Origin: Tunicatimonas pelagia
GTDB taxonomy: Bacteria; Bacteroidota; Bacteroidia; Cytophagales; Cyclobacteriaceae
Reading direction: 5' to 3'
DNA length: 64,000 nt
NCBI RefSeq assembly: GCF_030506325.1
Contig: NZ_CP120683.1
Coordinates: 4,787,001 to 4,851,000, forward strand
The notes under the pieces were generated by a model that did not search any database, was not told the DNA's origin, and was given only the letters and a program-made list of their open reading frames with translations. The translations under genes and the position numbers were made by a program. This document shows, piece after piece, positions 17,107 to 26,162 of this stretch. Positions within the stretch are counted from its first letter, which is position 1, and each line of letters opens with the position of its first letter.

Positions 17107-20100
17107 ATGAGTAGCGTTTTACCCCATTTTATTCGTAGCGGGATACTGCTTTTGGCCGTGCTGAGCAGTAGTTCGGCGTTCGCCCAAACAGTAGCCCTAT
17201 CTACTCCGTTTCCCGCGGTACCAGAAGTGACTGTGCCCCGGCAGGAGAGCGGTAGCCTTAAGTTTGTGCTGGAGACATTAGAAACCGAACACGACATACG
17301 GTTTAACTATGCCAGCCAATTGGTTGAGGGAAAAAGAGCATCTGTTCGGGCTCTTCAGGAAAAGGAAACACTGGAAGAAATACTAAAGGCGGTGCTTCAG
17401 CCTCTGGGGTTGCAGTACGAGAAAATTAGTGAACAGATTTACGGTATCTATCCAGAATCTGATGAGGTGAAATCTTCGGATGAAGAACCATCTGCCGAGC
17501 AAAGCTTGCGCGAAGCTCACGTGAATACCCTGAACCGTCTGAGGAATCTGCCATTACAGAATCCGGTAACAGTAGAAAGAAACATTTCCGGGCAAGTAAC
17601 CGATGAAGAAAATGAACCTTTGCCGGGGGTTAATGTATTGGTCAAAGCTACTACTATCGGAACAGTGACCGACATTGAAGGTAATTACCGTCTTACGGTA
17701 CCCGATAATGCTGAAATACTGGTTTTCTCATCAGTAGGTTACGAAACAGAAGAAGTGGAAATTGGTGGCCAGAGCGTAGTCAACCTATCCATGCTACCCA
17801 ATATCCAGGCACTTTCGGAAGTAGTAGTGGTCGGATACGGTACGCAGGAGAAATCAGATTTGACCGGAGCCATCTCATCGGTAGAATCCCAAGATATTAC
17901 CCGCCTTTCCGAGCGTCGTTTGGAAAATGCTCTACAGGGGCGAGCGGCGGGAGTGCAAGTGATGCGTACCGAAGGAAGTCCGGGAGCACCCGCCCGGGTA
18001 AATATCCGAGGTTCGGGTTCTATCGGAAATACCGACCCGCTGTGGATTGTAGACGGAGTGCCGATGGATCCCGGTAATTTCTTCAACCCTAACGATGTAG
18101 AGTCGATGGAGATTCTGAAAGATGCTTCGGCAGCAGCGATCTACGGAGCTCGCGCGGCTCACGGGGTAATTTTAGTAACTACTAAGCGCGGAGCCGAAGG
18201 GCGGGTAAAGGTAAACTTCAATACCCAGGTAGGAGTACGCCAACCTCGACCACTTCCTAACATGTTAGGCACCGAAGATTTTGTACGAGCTAGCTCTATT
18301 GCCCGAAGCAATGCTGGACAAGACCCGGAACCCGCTTGGAATAACCCGGAAAGCTTACCTAATACCAACTGGGTAGACGAAGTGTTTGACGGCAGTGGTA
18401 TCGAGCAGATGCACAACATATCCATTTCTGGCGGAAATGAAAACGCATCATTTTTCGTCTCTGGTGCTTACGACCGGGAAGAAGGGGTGATGATTAACAA
18501 CTGGTTTGAGCGATTTGCCCTACGCGCTAATTCTGATTATAAAGTTGGCAAGCGGGTGCGACTGGGACAATCTCTGTTAGTTTCCCGTACCCGGGAAAAT
18601 CCCACGGCCAATGACGGCGGTGACTTACAAACGGTGTTCCGGGCAATTCCAATTATGCCCGTGCGCGATGAAAGTAACCCCTTCGGTGGTTGGGGAACGG
18701 CAGCATCGTACTTTCAAGGACCTAATCCCGTAGCACAGCAAATGCAAAACCATATTCTGCACAAGGTAAACCGGATCAATGGTAATGTATACGGTGAAGT
18801 AGACATTGTAGATGGTTTAATGTTACGCGGTAGCGTAGGGGTAAACATTGCGGCTCTTCAACGAGAGCACTTTAGAGAATCATTCAGCTACGGTGCACTC
18901 TCTAATCCCATTAACTCGCTCACCATGCGTAGCCGTGATGCTGAAGAGTTAAATACCAACTTAGTATTAACTTACAATAAATCGCTAGGCAAGCATGACT
19001 TTACCGTAATGGGGGGATACGAAAGCTTTCGTCGTGATGGTTTAGACTTTACAGCTACTGCTCAAGATTTCCCTGTAAACTTTGCCCGTAGTTTTGCCTT
19101 GGCTACTGGAGCAGTGGACATCTCGGATCGTACTACGATTGACGATCAGTACCGATTAGAGTCACTCTTTGGTCGGATCAATTATAGCTTTGACAGTAAA
19201 TATCTGTTTAGTGCCAGTGTGCGTCGCGATGGCTCTTCCCGCTTCAGTACGGCTAATCAGTTTGGGGTTTTTCCTTCCTTCTCTGCCGGATGGCGCATTA
19301 TTGAAGAGGAGTTTATGCAAAATATTGATTGGCTTTCAGACCTAAAGTTTAGAGCTAGTTGGGGTATACTTGGTTCAGATCGTATTGGCGATTATATTTT
19401 CTCTCCCACCTACCGTAACACTCGCTCTACTTACGCATTTGACCCTACCGGACAGTCGGGAGGAAATAAGGTGCGAGGGTTTTACCTAAGTCGCTTCCCT
19501 AACCAAGAGGTGAAATGGGAGGAAATTGTCCAAACTGATATTGGAATTGATGTGGGATTATTGGATGGCCGTTTCAATATCACCGCTGATTACTACATCA
19601 AGAATACCACCGATATGCTGATTGGAGTACAATTACCTACTTCATACGGAGTTTCACAGGAGAACAGGAATCCGCAGAGTACTCAGCTAAATATTGGTGA
19701 AGTAGAAAATAGAGGACTTGAGCTAGCCCTAAATTACCGTCAGAATGTAGGTGATTGGACCTTTGATATTACTGGTAATGCAGCTTGGAACCAAAATGAA
19801 GTAAGAGCATTAGATGACAATCAGCAAATTCTAGCGGGTGGTGGTGGTCACGGCTACCGTGGTAATACTTCTATCACCGAAGCTGGGCAACCCATGGGAA
19901 CCTTCTTTGGTCTGGATGCAATTGGTATCTTCCAAACCCAGGCTGAGATTGATGCGTTGAACGAAGCTTCCCCCACCGGAGTTTACCAAAACCAGTCTAC
20001 TGCCCCTGGCGACTTACAGTACCGAGACGTAGATGGCGACGGGGTAATTACTCCCGATGACCGGACGTATATCGGTAATCCTTGGCCCAAAATGATCTAC

Positions 20101-20598
20101 GGATTAAATGCTAACATTACCTTCCGTAATTTTGACTTCACGGTGTTCTTCCAGGGAGTACAAGGAGTAGACTTATTTAATGCGCCTAAAGCCTACACGC
20201 GCACTGTGTTTAGCGATTACAATACTAGCGATTTGGCATTTGAAGCTTGGACACCTGAAAATCCGACTGAGCATCCTCGCCTTATTGCGACTGATCCTAA
20301 TGGAAACTTTCGACAGCCATCTTCTTACCATATAGAAGACGGTTCTTTCCTTCGCTTACGCAATATTCAGCTGGGTTATACGCTGCCTAACCCTGTGTTA
20401 GATCGGCTCGGACTTACTCAAGCTCGTATTTTTGTGAATGCCCAGAATATTCTGACCATTACCCAGTACGAGGGAATTGACCCGGAAGTAGTAGGCAGTG
20501 AGAACTCAAACAACGCTAATACGCAACGAGGAGTAGATCACTTTCGCCAGTATCCTCAAACCACTTTAGTTTCGGCTGGACTTCAACTTGGCTTTTAA
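17107..20598 (+). CDS. SusC/RagA-family TonB-linked outer-membrane transporter with STN domain
   Basis: 1163-residue TonB-dependent importer. Signal peptide residues 1-27 (ending SSSAFAQ); an STN signalling domain at about 50-118; a carboxypeptidase-regulatory-like domain from about 160 (ISGQVTDEENEPLPGVNVLV); then the SusC plug signature VVVVGYGTQEKSDLTG from about 238; and a long C-terminal barrel ending in LQLGF. The STN domain is what lets this receptor talk to FecR, encoded just upstream. Together with the SusD lipoprotein 5 bases downstream it should form a pedal-bin uptake complex for an oligosaccharide. The following GH110 gene points to an alpha-1,3-galactose-containing glycan, by inference. 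Confidence 0.95.
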   Translation: MSSVLPHFIRSGILLLAVLSSSSAFAQTVALSTPFPAVPEVTVPRQESGSLKFVLETLETEHDIRFNYASQLVEGKRASVRALQEKETLEEILKAVLQPLGLQYEKISEQIYGIYPESDEVKSSDEEPSAEQSLREAHVNTLNRLRNLPLQNPVTVERNISGQVTDEENEPLPGVNVLVKATTIGTVTDIEGNYRLTVPDNAEILVFSSVGYETEEVEIGGQSVVNLSMLPNIQALSEVVVVGYGTQEKSDLTGAISSVESQDITRLSERRLENALQGRAAGVQVMRTEGSPGAPARVNIRGSGSIGNTDPLWIVDGVPMDPGNFFNPNDVESMEILKDASAAAIYGARAAHGVILVTTKRGAEGRVKVNFNTQVGVRQPRPLPNMLGTEDFVRASSIARSNAGQDPEPAWNNPESLPNTNWVDEVFDGSGIEQMHNISISGGNENASFFVSGAYDREEGVMINNWFERFALRANSDYKVGKRVRLGQSLLVSRTRENPTANDGGDLQTVFRAIPIMPVRDESNPFGGWGTAASYFQGPNPVAQQMQNHILHKVNRINGNVYGEVDIVDGLMLRGSVGVNIAALQREHFRESFSYGALSNPINSLTMRSRDAEELNTNLVLTYNKSLGKHDFTVMGGYESFRRDGLDFTATAQDFPVNFARSFALATGAVDISDRTTIDDQYRLESLFGRINYSFDSKYLFSASVRRDGSSRFSTANQFGVFPSFSAGWRIIEEEFMQNIDWLSDLKFRASWGILGSDRIGDYIFSPTYRNTRSTYAFDPTGQSGGNKVRGFYLSRFPNQEVKWEEIVQTDIGIDVGLLDGRFNITADYYIKNTTDMLIGVQLPTSYGVSQENRNPQSTQLNIGEVENRGLELALNYRQNVGDWTFDITGNAAWNQNEVRALDDNQQILAGGGGHGYRGNTSITEAGQPMGTFFGLDAIGIFQTQAEIDALNEASPTGVYQNQSTAPGDLQYRDVDGDGVITPDDRTYIGNPWPKMIYGLNANITFRNFDFTVFFQGVQGVDLFNAPKAYTRTVFSDYNTSDLAFEAWTPENPTEHPRLIATDPNGNFRQPSSYHIEDGSFLRLRNIQLGYTLPNPVLDRLGLTQARIFVNAQNILTITQYEGIDPEVVGSENSNNANTQRGVDHFRQYPQTTLVSAGLQLGF

Positions 20599-20603
20599 TA
20601 TAC

Positions 20604-22181
20604 ATGACTATGAAACGATTTCTGAATAACACACTTTACCTAGCACTGGCATTACTACTGTTTAGCCAATGCTCAGAAGACCCGTTAGATGTAGCTAATC
20701 CTAACGAGATTAATGCTGGTGAATTTTTTCAAAACATCAATGACTTAGAGCTTTCGCTTACTTCAGTATACTCCGCCATGAAGCCCCACGACCTATTTGG
20801 GGCGGATCTCTGGCCTAAAGTACATTTCGGTTTGCCTAAAACGGCCAACCAAGATTGGCTAGGAACTGACGGCTGGAATCAACTCTATCGTAACGAAATA
20901 ACCGCCGATAATAATTTAGTTCAGAACTTTTGGCGAGCTTTCTACCGAGGTATTGCTCGATCCAATGATTTTATCAACAATGCTAATCAATACGTAGAAA
21001 CCCAAGAACCCCCGGCGGATGAAGTAGCTCGGATCAATGAAATGATCGGCGAAGCTTCTTATTTGCGTGGATTCTTCTACTTCCATATGATTCGCTTGTG
21101 GGGAATGGATATTCCGGCTAGGAACCCTAATGCGATGGGTATTCCATTAATTCTGGATGTTGCCGCCACCCGCGAAGAAATGTTTGTAGAACGGGTTACC
21201 GTAGACCAAATTTATCAACAGGTTATCAGTGATCTGGAGGCTGCCGAAGCGGCTTTGCCCGATAGTTGGGAAGGGGACAATACCGCCCGTGCTGACGCTT
21301 TTGCAGCAAAAGCCTTATTGGGTAAGGTGTATATGAACTACGAAGATTACCCTACTGCTCAAGGCTACTTCGAAGAAATCATCAATAGCGGGATGTTCTC
21401 ATTAGTGCCGTTTGAGGAGTACCAAGGTTTGTTTAACGGAGAAAATGAGTTTAGCTCCGAGTCACTGTTTGAAATTAACTTTTCTACCGACCTACAAGAA
21501 AGTGCTTGGCAGGGCGGTTTGGGAGCTAATATTGCGCTGCAAATCGCACCTAAAGGAACTGGATGGAGCAACGTGTATCCGCACGATGTAAATATACTAC
21601 GATTTGGCAATGATCCTCGTCTGCGAGTCAACGCTTTAGAACCAGGGGTGGATTCAGTCGTTTTTGGTGATGGTACCACTCGGATATTAGAACCTATGGT
21701 TGGTGATGCTGACGCTATTGGCTGGAGCTTCCGCAAGTGGGTGCCTGTTGACTACTCCGTATACTCTACGAACAATAACTTTGGGGCAAATTTACCGCTC
21801 ACCCGCCTAGCTGATATCTACCTGATGTACGCTGAGGCTATGAATGCTCAAGGGAGTGATGCTATAGCAGCAGAATATATGAATAAAGTCCGTCGTCGGG
21901 CTTACGGTCTTGACCCTGATGCCCCCGATGCTTCGGTGGATTACGTGCTGGGAGGCACCCAACTGCGGGACTCTATTCGGGAAGAACGATTCAGAGAACT
22001 ATTTGCCGAAGGCCAGCGCTGGTACGATATCACCCGCTGGGACATTGTGGAAGAAGAGCTAGCGAAGTATCCTAGCGTCCGCTCGGGCACGGTCATCTAC
22101 AATTCAGAAGACTATTATCTACCCATTCCGCAGCAAGAATTAGATACTAACCCTAATATCACTCAGAGTACAGGGTATTAA
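20604..22181 (+). CDS. SusD/RagB-family glycan-binding lipoprotein
   Basis: 525-residue surface lipoprotein. The signal peptide ends in a lipobox, LFSQC, with C23 lipidated. The family's N-terminal SusD-like region (NPNEINAGEFF) is followed by TPR helices, and the RagB/SusD C-terminal region contains LADIYLMYAEAMN and the diagnostic REERFRELFAEGQRWYDITRW. It caps the SusC barrel and captures substrate. It starts 5 bases after the SusC stop. The last 20 codons are duplicated, in decayed form, about 440 bases downstream. Confidence 0.94.
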   Translation: MTMKRFLNNTLYLALALLLFSQCSEDPLDVANPNEINAGEFFQNINDLELSLTSVYSAMKPHDLFGADLWPKVHFGLPKTANQDWLGTDGWNQLYRNEITADNNLVQNFWRAFYRGIARSNDFINNANQYVETQEPPADEVARINEMIGEASYLRGFFYFHMIRLWGMDIPARNPNAMGIPLILDVAATREEMFVERVTVDQIYQQVISDLEAAEAALPDSWEGDNTARADAFAAKALLGKVYMNYEDYPTAQGYFEEIINSGMFSLVPFEEYQGLFNGENEFSSESLFEINFSTDLQESAWQGGLGANIALQIAPKGTGWSNVYPHDVNILRFGNDPRLRVNALEPGVDSVVFGDGTTRILEPMVGDADAIGWSFRKWVPVDYSVYSTNNNFGANLPLTRLADIYLMYAEAMNAQGSDAIAAEYMNKVRRRAYGLDPDAPDASVDYVLGGTQLRDSIREERFRELFAEGQRWYDITRWDIVEEELAKYPSVRSGTVIYNSEDYYLPIPQQELDTNPNITQSTGY

Positions 22182-22211
22182 CTGTTCAATTATCTTTAAC
22201 CTTAAATTATA

Positions 22212-22547
22212 ATGGTCATGAGAAGATGTAGCAGACATTTATTTCTTTTGCTTTCCCCAGCAGGAAGGAAGGCTAGTATTCTTAGTGCTTCTCTTGTGGC
22301 ACTTCTGATAGCACTACCTGGTTTTACGGAACATCAAGAACCGAATGGTTCGCTGCCTGAAGTTTATAGCCAAGGTATTGGTATAGAAGAAGTTTCTTTT
22401 GTGCAAGAAAATTGCTTCTATTACTGTAGCAATGGCGGTGGTATTGCAGGTGATTGTGCTAGTAATCAAGATTGGCAGGCAGCAGAAGTATACTGTAGTG
22501 GACGAGGGGGGTATGTCAAGTACTGTGACTGTGACACTGACTATTGA
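22212..22547 (+). CDS. small secreted six-cysteine protein of unknown function
   Basis: 111 residues (second ATG at 22218 equally possible). A basic N-terminus and a hydrophobic segment (about 21-38) look like an export signal or membrane anchor. After a polar linker come six clustered cysteines, C68, C72, C82, C95, C105 and C107, with glycine-rich spacers. This resembles in style the NVEALA-type small Cys-rich peptides of Bacteroidetes, although the NVEALA motif itself is absent. It lies 30 bases after susD and was probably expressed with it. A disulfide-stabilised periplasmic or surface peptide is likely; function unknown. Confidence 0.6.
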   Translation: MVMRRCSRHLFLLLSPAGRKASILSASLVALLIALPGFTEHQEPNGSLPEVYSQGIGIEEVSFVQENCFYYCSNGGGIAGDCASNQDWQAAEVYCSGRGGYVKYCDCDTDY

Positions 22548-22573
22548 AAAAATTGTTTCCCAATTTTTACACG

Positions 22574-22655
22574 ATCAGAAAAGTTGTTACTTAACTATAT
22601 CCGCAGCAAGAATTAGATACTAGTCTGAGTATCATTCAGAGCGGCGAATATTAGG
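22574..22655 (+). pseudogene. decayed 3' remnant of a second susD gene
   Basis: Bases 22600-22655 repeat the end of the susD gene (22127-22181): 23 identical bases covering the codons for PQQELDT, then a diverged tail encoding SLSIIQSGEY and a stop where susD has NPNITQSTGY. Upstream, from about 22574, similarity continues (SE codons and beyond) but with a 2-base length difference that breaks the frame. It is the relic of a tandem SusD copy whose body has been lost. Confidence 0.7.
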
Positions 22656-22680
22656 TATTTTTAGGGAAAACAAGTTTCTT

Positions 22681-22716
22681 GAAGGCTGGGTATTTACTTA
22701 CCCGGCCTTCTTTATA
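22681..22716 (+). terminator. intrinsic terminator between susCD and the GH110 gene
   Basis: A 12-bp stem (GAAGGCTGGGTA at 22681-22692 pairing with TACCCGGCCTTC at 22699-22710, one G-T pair) with a 6-base loop is followed by TTTATAAA. It lies only 13 bases before the next ATG, so it can partly insulate or attenuate the downstream genes. Confidence 0.75.
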
Positions 22717-22723
22717 AAGTCTC

Positions 22724-24574
22724 ATGCATAAGGGGTTGCTAATTTTATTGCTGACGTTTACTTTTTCTCCGGTTTGGGCGGTGGAGAAGGTGATTTATTT
22801 AGCTGATTATCTGGATAAGTATCAGGATGCCAGCCTCGCGTTCTACCACGCGTTAGAAGCCTGCAAGAAAGAAAAAGCCGATAAACTGCTCATTCCTCCA
22901 GCTACCTACCACTGCCATCCGGAAAAGGCTTTTCAGCAGTATGTAAGCATCACTAATAACGAAAATGGCCTCAAAAGCATCGCATTGCCTATTATTGAGC
23001 AGGAAGACCTGGAGATTGATGGGCAGGGATCAAAAATTATTCTGCACGGCCTGATGATGGGCAGTGTAATTCACCGCTCTAAGAACATACGGGTAAAAAA
23101 TCTTTCGTTTGACTGGGACATACCATTTTATGTACAAGGAAAAATTGTAGCAGTCAACCGAGATAGTGCTTACTACGACTTACAGTTTGCTGACTACGTA
23201 AAGTACCGAGTGAGCAACAACGATGTGCTGTTCGATACCTTTGGTAAAGAGTATCTAATTTCGGGTAATTTTTGGTTTGATCCTGATACGGGCTATCCGG
23301 TCTATAAACTCGCCCAAATTTTCCCCAAGCACTGGAATGCCCATAACGAGCCTCATTACCAACTACAAGATTTGGGCAACCGAACTATTCGGGTGTACAA
23401 TCAAGTAGATTCTCTACCCGAGCCAGGGTGGAACTTTATTGCCAAATGGCGACATCCTGAGTACCGGATCAACCGAGCTGCACCATCCATTCATCTGTTT
23501 AACTCCTTCCAGGTATCGCTAACGGACGTAAAAATTCACTCGGCAGCCGGGATGGGGGTCATTGGCGAACGAAGTGGGGATATTCGGCTAGAGAGAGTAC
23601 AGGTTATTCCTACTCCCAACTCTGACCGCATCGTATCGGTTACGGCCGATGCTACGCACTTTGCGAACTGCAAAGGGAAAGTAGTGTTGAAAGACTGTTT
23701 GTTCGAGAGCCAGCTCGACGATGGACTTAACATTCACGGAAATTACGCAGCAGCGGATGGGCTGATTGATGGTTTTACCCTGAGTGGCCGAGTAGTGCAT
23801 CGGCAGCAAGTAGGTTTTCAATTTGCTTTACCCGGTGACACCATCCGCTTTATCAACCGAGAGACACTACTGCCTACGGGCGAAACACTGGTAGTGAAAG
23901 ATATTCGCTACCTCAATGATTCGTACTTTGAGATTACAGCGGAAGATTCTATCAAGAATACAATGCCGGAGATGGGGCTGGAGAATATTAGTTGGGTAGC
24001 CGAACTGGAAATGACGGGTTGCTCTATCGGAAAAAACTGGGCCAGAAGCGTTCTGGTTAAAACACCCGGAAAATCAGTAATCACCAATAACCGGTTTTAT
24101 TCCAGCATGCAGGGGGTGAGAAACTGGGGAGAAATGCTATGGTTTTACGAGTCGGGAAACGTAACCGATGTTCTAATCAGCAACAACGAATTTATTGACC
24201 TCGGGCGGGCCGGAGTAGGTTTGCCGGTCATCGTCATCAACCCTGAAATAAAGAATAAATCGTTGGCAGCTAAAACCGGGTTTTACAATCAAAATATCCG
24301 AATTATTAATAATACCATCCGAACGTTTGATCGCCCCATCCTCTCGGCCTACTCAGTAGACGGACTGGTTTTTGAAGGCAACGAAATTATCAAAACTGAT
24401 ACGTTTGAGCCTATTTTTCCCGATGAACCGGTTATTAAGATCATGCACTGCAATAACGTAAAGTTTAGCGGTAATCACTACGATGGGGCAATTGAGGCCG
24501 ACATTGTTATTGATGAATTCAGTGAGTCCAATGGTACTATCACTGGTAATAAAGGTTTCGTCGTAAACCCCTGA
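22724..24574 (+). CDS. GH110-family alpha-1,3-galactosidase-like protein
   Basis: 616 residues: signal peptide (MHKGLLILLLTFTFSPVWA) then a right-handed parallel beta-helix. Family GH110 hallmarks are visible in order: ALPIIEQEDLEIDGQGSK (about 88-105), the TADATHFANCKGK segment, and the DDG motif at D332-D333-G334 followed by NIHGNY. In characterised GH110 enzymes such an Asp pair is catalytic and the enzyme inverts at alpha-1,3-linked galactose, in blood-group B-type or lambda-carrageenan oligosaccharides. It should act in the periplasm on sugar imported by SusC/SusD. The ATG lies 13 bases after a terminator, and the next gene starts 4 bases after the stop. Confidence 0.85.
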   Translation: MHKGLLILLLTFTFSPVWAVEKVIYLADYLDKYQDASLAFYHALEACKKEKADKLLIPPATYHCHPEKAFQQYVSITNNENGLKSIALPIIEQEDLEIDGQGSKIILHGLMMGSVIHRSKNIRVKNLSFDWDIPFYVQGKIVAVNRDSAYYDLQFADYVKYRVSNNDVLFDTFGKEYLISGNFWFDPDTGYPVYKLAQIFPKHWNAHNEPHYQLQDLGNRTIRVYNQVDSLPEPGWNFIAKWRHPEYRINRAAPSIHLFNSFQVSLTDVKIHSAAGMGVIGERSGDIRLERVQVIPTPNSDRIVSVTADATHFANCKGKVVLKDCLFESQLDDGLNIHGNYAAADGLIDGFTLSGRVVHRQQVGFQFALPGDTIRFINRETLLPTGETLVVKDIRYLNDSYFEITAEDSIKNTMPEMGLENISWVAELEMTGCSIGKNWARSVLVKTPGKSVITNNRFYSSMQGVRNWGEMLWFYESGNVTDVLISNNEFIDLGRAGVGLPVIVINPEIKNKSLAAKTGFYNQNIRIINNTIRTFDRPILSAYSVDGLVFEGNEIIKTDTFEPIFPDEPVIKIMHCNNVKFSGNHYDGAIEADIVIDEFSESNGTITGNKGFVVNP

Positions 24575-24578
24575 TACT

Positions 24579-26132
24579 TTGCAGTCAGTCAATCAAATAT
24601 CAAAAGTACTGTACCAAGCCATTTTCGTGTGGGTAAGCAGTTGGCTAGTAGCTTGCGGCCAAGCGGACTCACTCAGTGAGCCTGAACAACTTGCCCAAAC
24701 TCACTGTAGCAGCTGCCATGCCTTTCCCGAGCCGGATTTGCTGGATCGAGCTACTTGGCAAGGAAGCGTGCTTCCGCAAATGGCGCTGCGGATGGGTATT
24801 GCCCCAGCCAACATCAACGAATCTAAAATTCAGCAGGCCTACTATCATCTCACCGAAACCGGACTGTATCCGCGCCCCGCACTAATTTCTACCGAAGACT
24901 GGGAAAAGATTGTCCAATTCTACGATTCGCTGGCTCCCGAAAGCCTGCCGGTTATATCGGATTCGTTACCCATCACCAAACAGTTTGCATTCCACCAACC
25001 TGAGAAAAAGCTGCCTCCGGCTGCCACCTGCGTTTATTTTCACCAAGAAACGCAGCAAATGCTCGTCGCTGACCATACCCAGGGTCAACTACTCACGATT
25101 GGTTCGGAGTGGGAAGCTCAGCCACTGTTGTCCCAGACCAAACTGATAAGCCATATTCAGTCTTTTTCTAGCAACCAGCCGGATCAGTCATCACTACTGA
25201 TTACTTATTTGGGAGAAAACATTCGCCCTGAAGACCGCCCCTCGGGAGAAGTTGCTGAGGTAGTTCTCGCGAGCGATACGGTGTTGAGCTATCAGAAATT
25301 AGACTTACCGGATTTACCTCGAGTAACGCAGGCACTTTACGTGAATTTAGTAGGAGATACAAACCCTGAATTGCTCACCTGTAGTTTTGGCTATCTGAAC
25401 GGAAGACTTTCGTTCTGGCAGCAGGACGAATCGGGTAGCTACCAAGAATCGGTTATTCGGAACGAAGCCGGGGCTCAGTGGGCTATTCCACAAGATGTTG
25501 ACCAAGACGGAAAGATGGATATATTCGTGCTCTGGGGACAAGGCGACGAGCGAATTGCGCTTTACCAAAACCTGGGTGATGGTTCTTTTGAAGAAAAAAT
25601 TCTGTTACGTTTTCCGCCTTCCTACGGTTCCAGTTACTTTGAATTAGCCGATTTTGATGGAGATGGCTTACTGGATATTCTGTATACCTGCGGTGATAAT
25701 GCTGATTACTCTACTGTATTGAAACCCTACCACGGAGTGTACATTTTCCAAAATCAGGGCGATCAGCAGTACGAACAAACCTACTTTTTTCCGATGAACG
25801 GAGCCTACCGAGCAATTGCCCGAGATTTTGATGGGGACAATGATTTAGATATTGCGGCAGTTTCCTTCTTTGCTGATTACGCTCATCGGCCTGAAGAGGG
25901 ATTTGTTTATCTGGAAAACCAAAATCAATTTCAGTTTCAAGCCAGCACATTACCGATTCATAAACTAGGTCGTTGGATTACGTTAGATGCCGGAGACGTA
26001 GACCAAGACGGAGACCTAGATTTGGTGCTGGGTAATTGTTCTACCGCCGGAGGCTTTGATCGAACGCTGGATCGGCAGTGGAAGGAAGGTCCGCCCTACG
26101 TGATTTTAGAAAACCGTCAAAACCCATCCTAA
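24579..26132 (+). CDS. FG-GAP/VCBS-repeat lipoprotein with CxxCH haem motif
   Basis: 517 residues from a TTG start 4 bases after the GH110 stop. Lipobox LVAC with C26. A cytochrome c-like haem attachment motif C43-S-S-C46-H47 opens a short domain with possible distal methionines M68 and M72. Then a beta-propeller of FG-GAP repeats follows, each with an Asp-rich Ca-binding loop: DVDQDGKMDIF, DFDGDGLLDIL, DFDGDNDLDIA, DVDQDGDLDLV. The combination suggests an outer-membrane-anchored protein that binds Ca2+ and one c-type haem. Role in glycan use or electron transfer is unknown. SGNH gene 30 bases downstream. Confidence 0.8.
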   Translation: MQSVNQISKVLYQAIFVWVSSWLVACGQADSLSEPEQLAQTHCSSCHAFPEPDLLDRATWQGSVLPQMALRMGIAPANINESKIQQAYYHLTETGLYPRPALISTEDWEKIVQFYDSLAPESLPVISDSLPITKQFAFHQPEKKLPPAATCVYFHQETQQMLVADHTQGQLLTIGSEWEAQPLLSQTKLISHIQSFSSNQPDQSSLLITYLGENIRPEDRPSGEVAEVVLASDTVLSYQKLDLPDLPRVTQALYVNLVGDTNPELLTCSFGYLNGRLSFWQQDESGSYQESVIRNEAGAQWAIPQDVDQDGKMDIFVLWGQGDERIALYQNLGDGSFEEKILLRFPPSYGSSYFELADFDGDGLLDILYTCGDNADYSTVLKPYHGVYIFQNQGDQQYEQTYFFPMNGAYRAIARDFDGDNDLDIAAVSFFADYAHRPEEGFVYLENQNQFQFQASTLPIHKLGRWITLDAGDVDQDGDLDLVLGNCSTAGGFDRTLDRQWKEGPPYVILENRQNPS

Positions 26133-26162
26133 TTTTCGCTATTTTAGGGATAGTTTTACCGT

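Noticed and set aside
22399-22623. 74-residue frame overlapping the cysteine-rich gene
   Set aside because: It is out of frame with the better supported 22212-22547 gene and runs into the susD relic.
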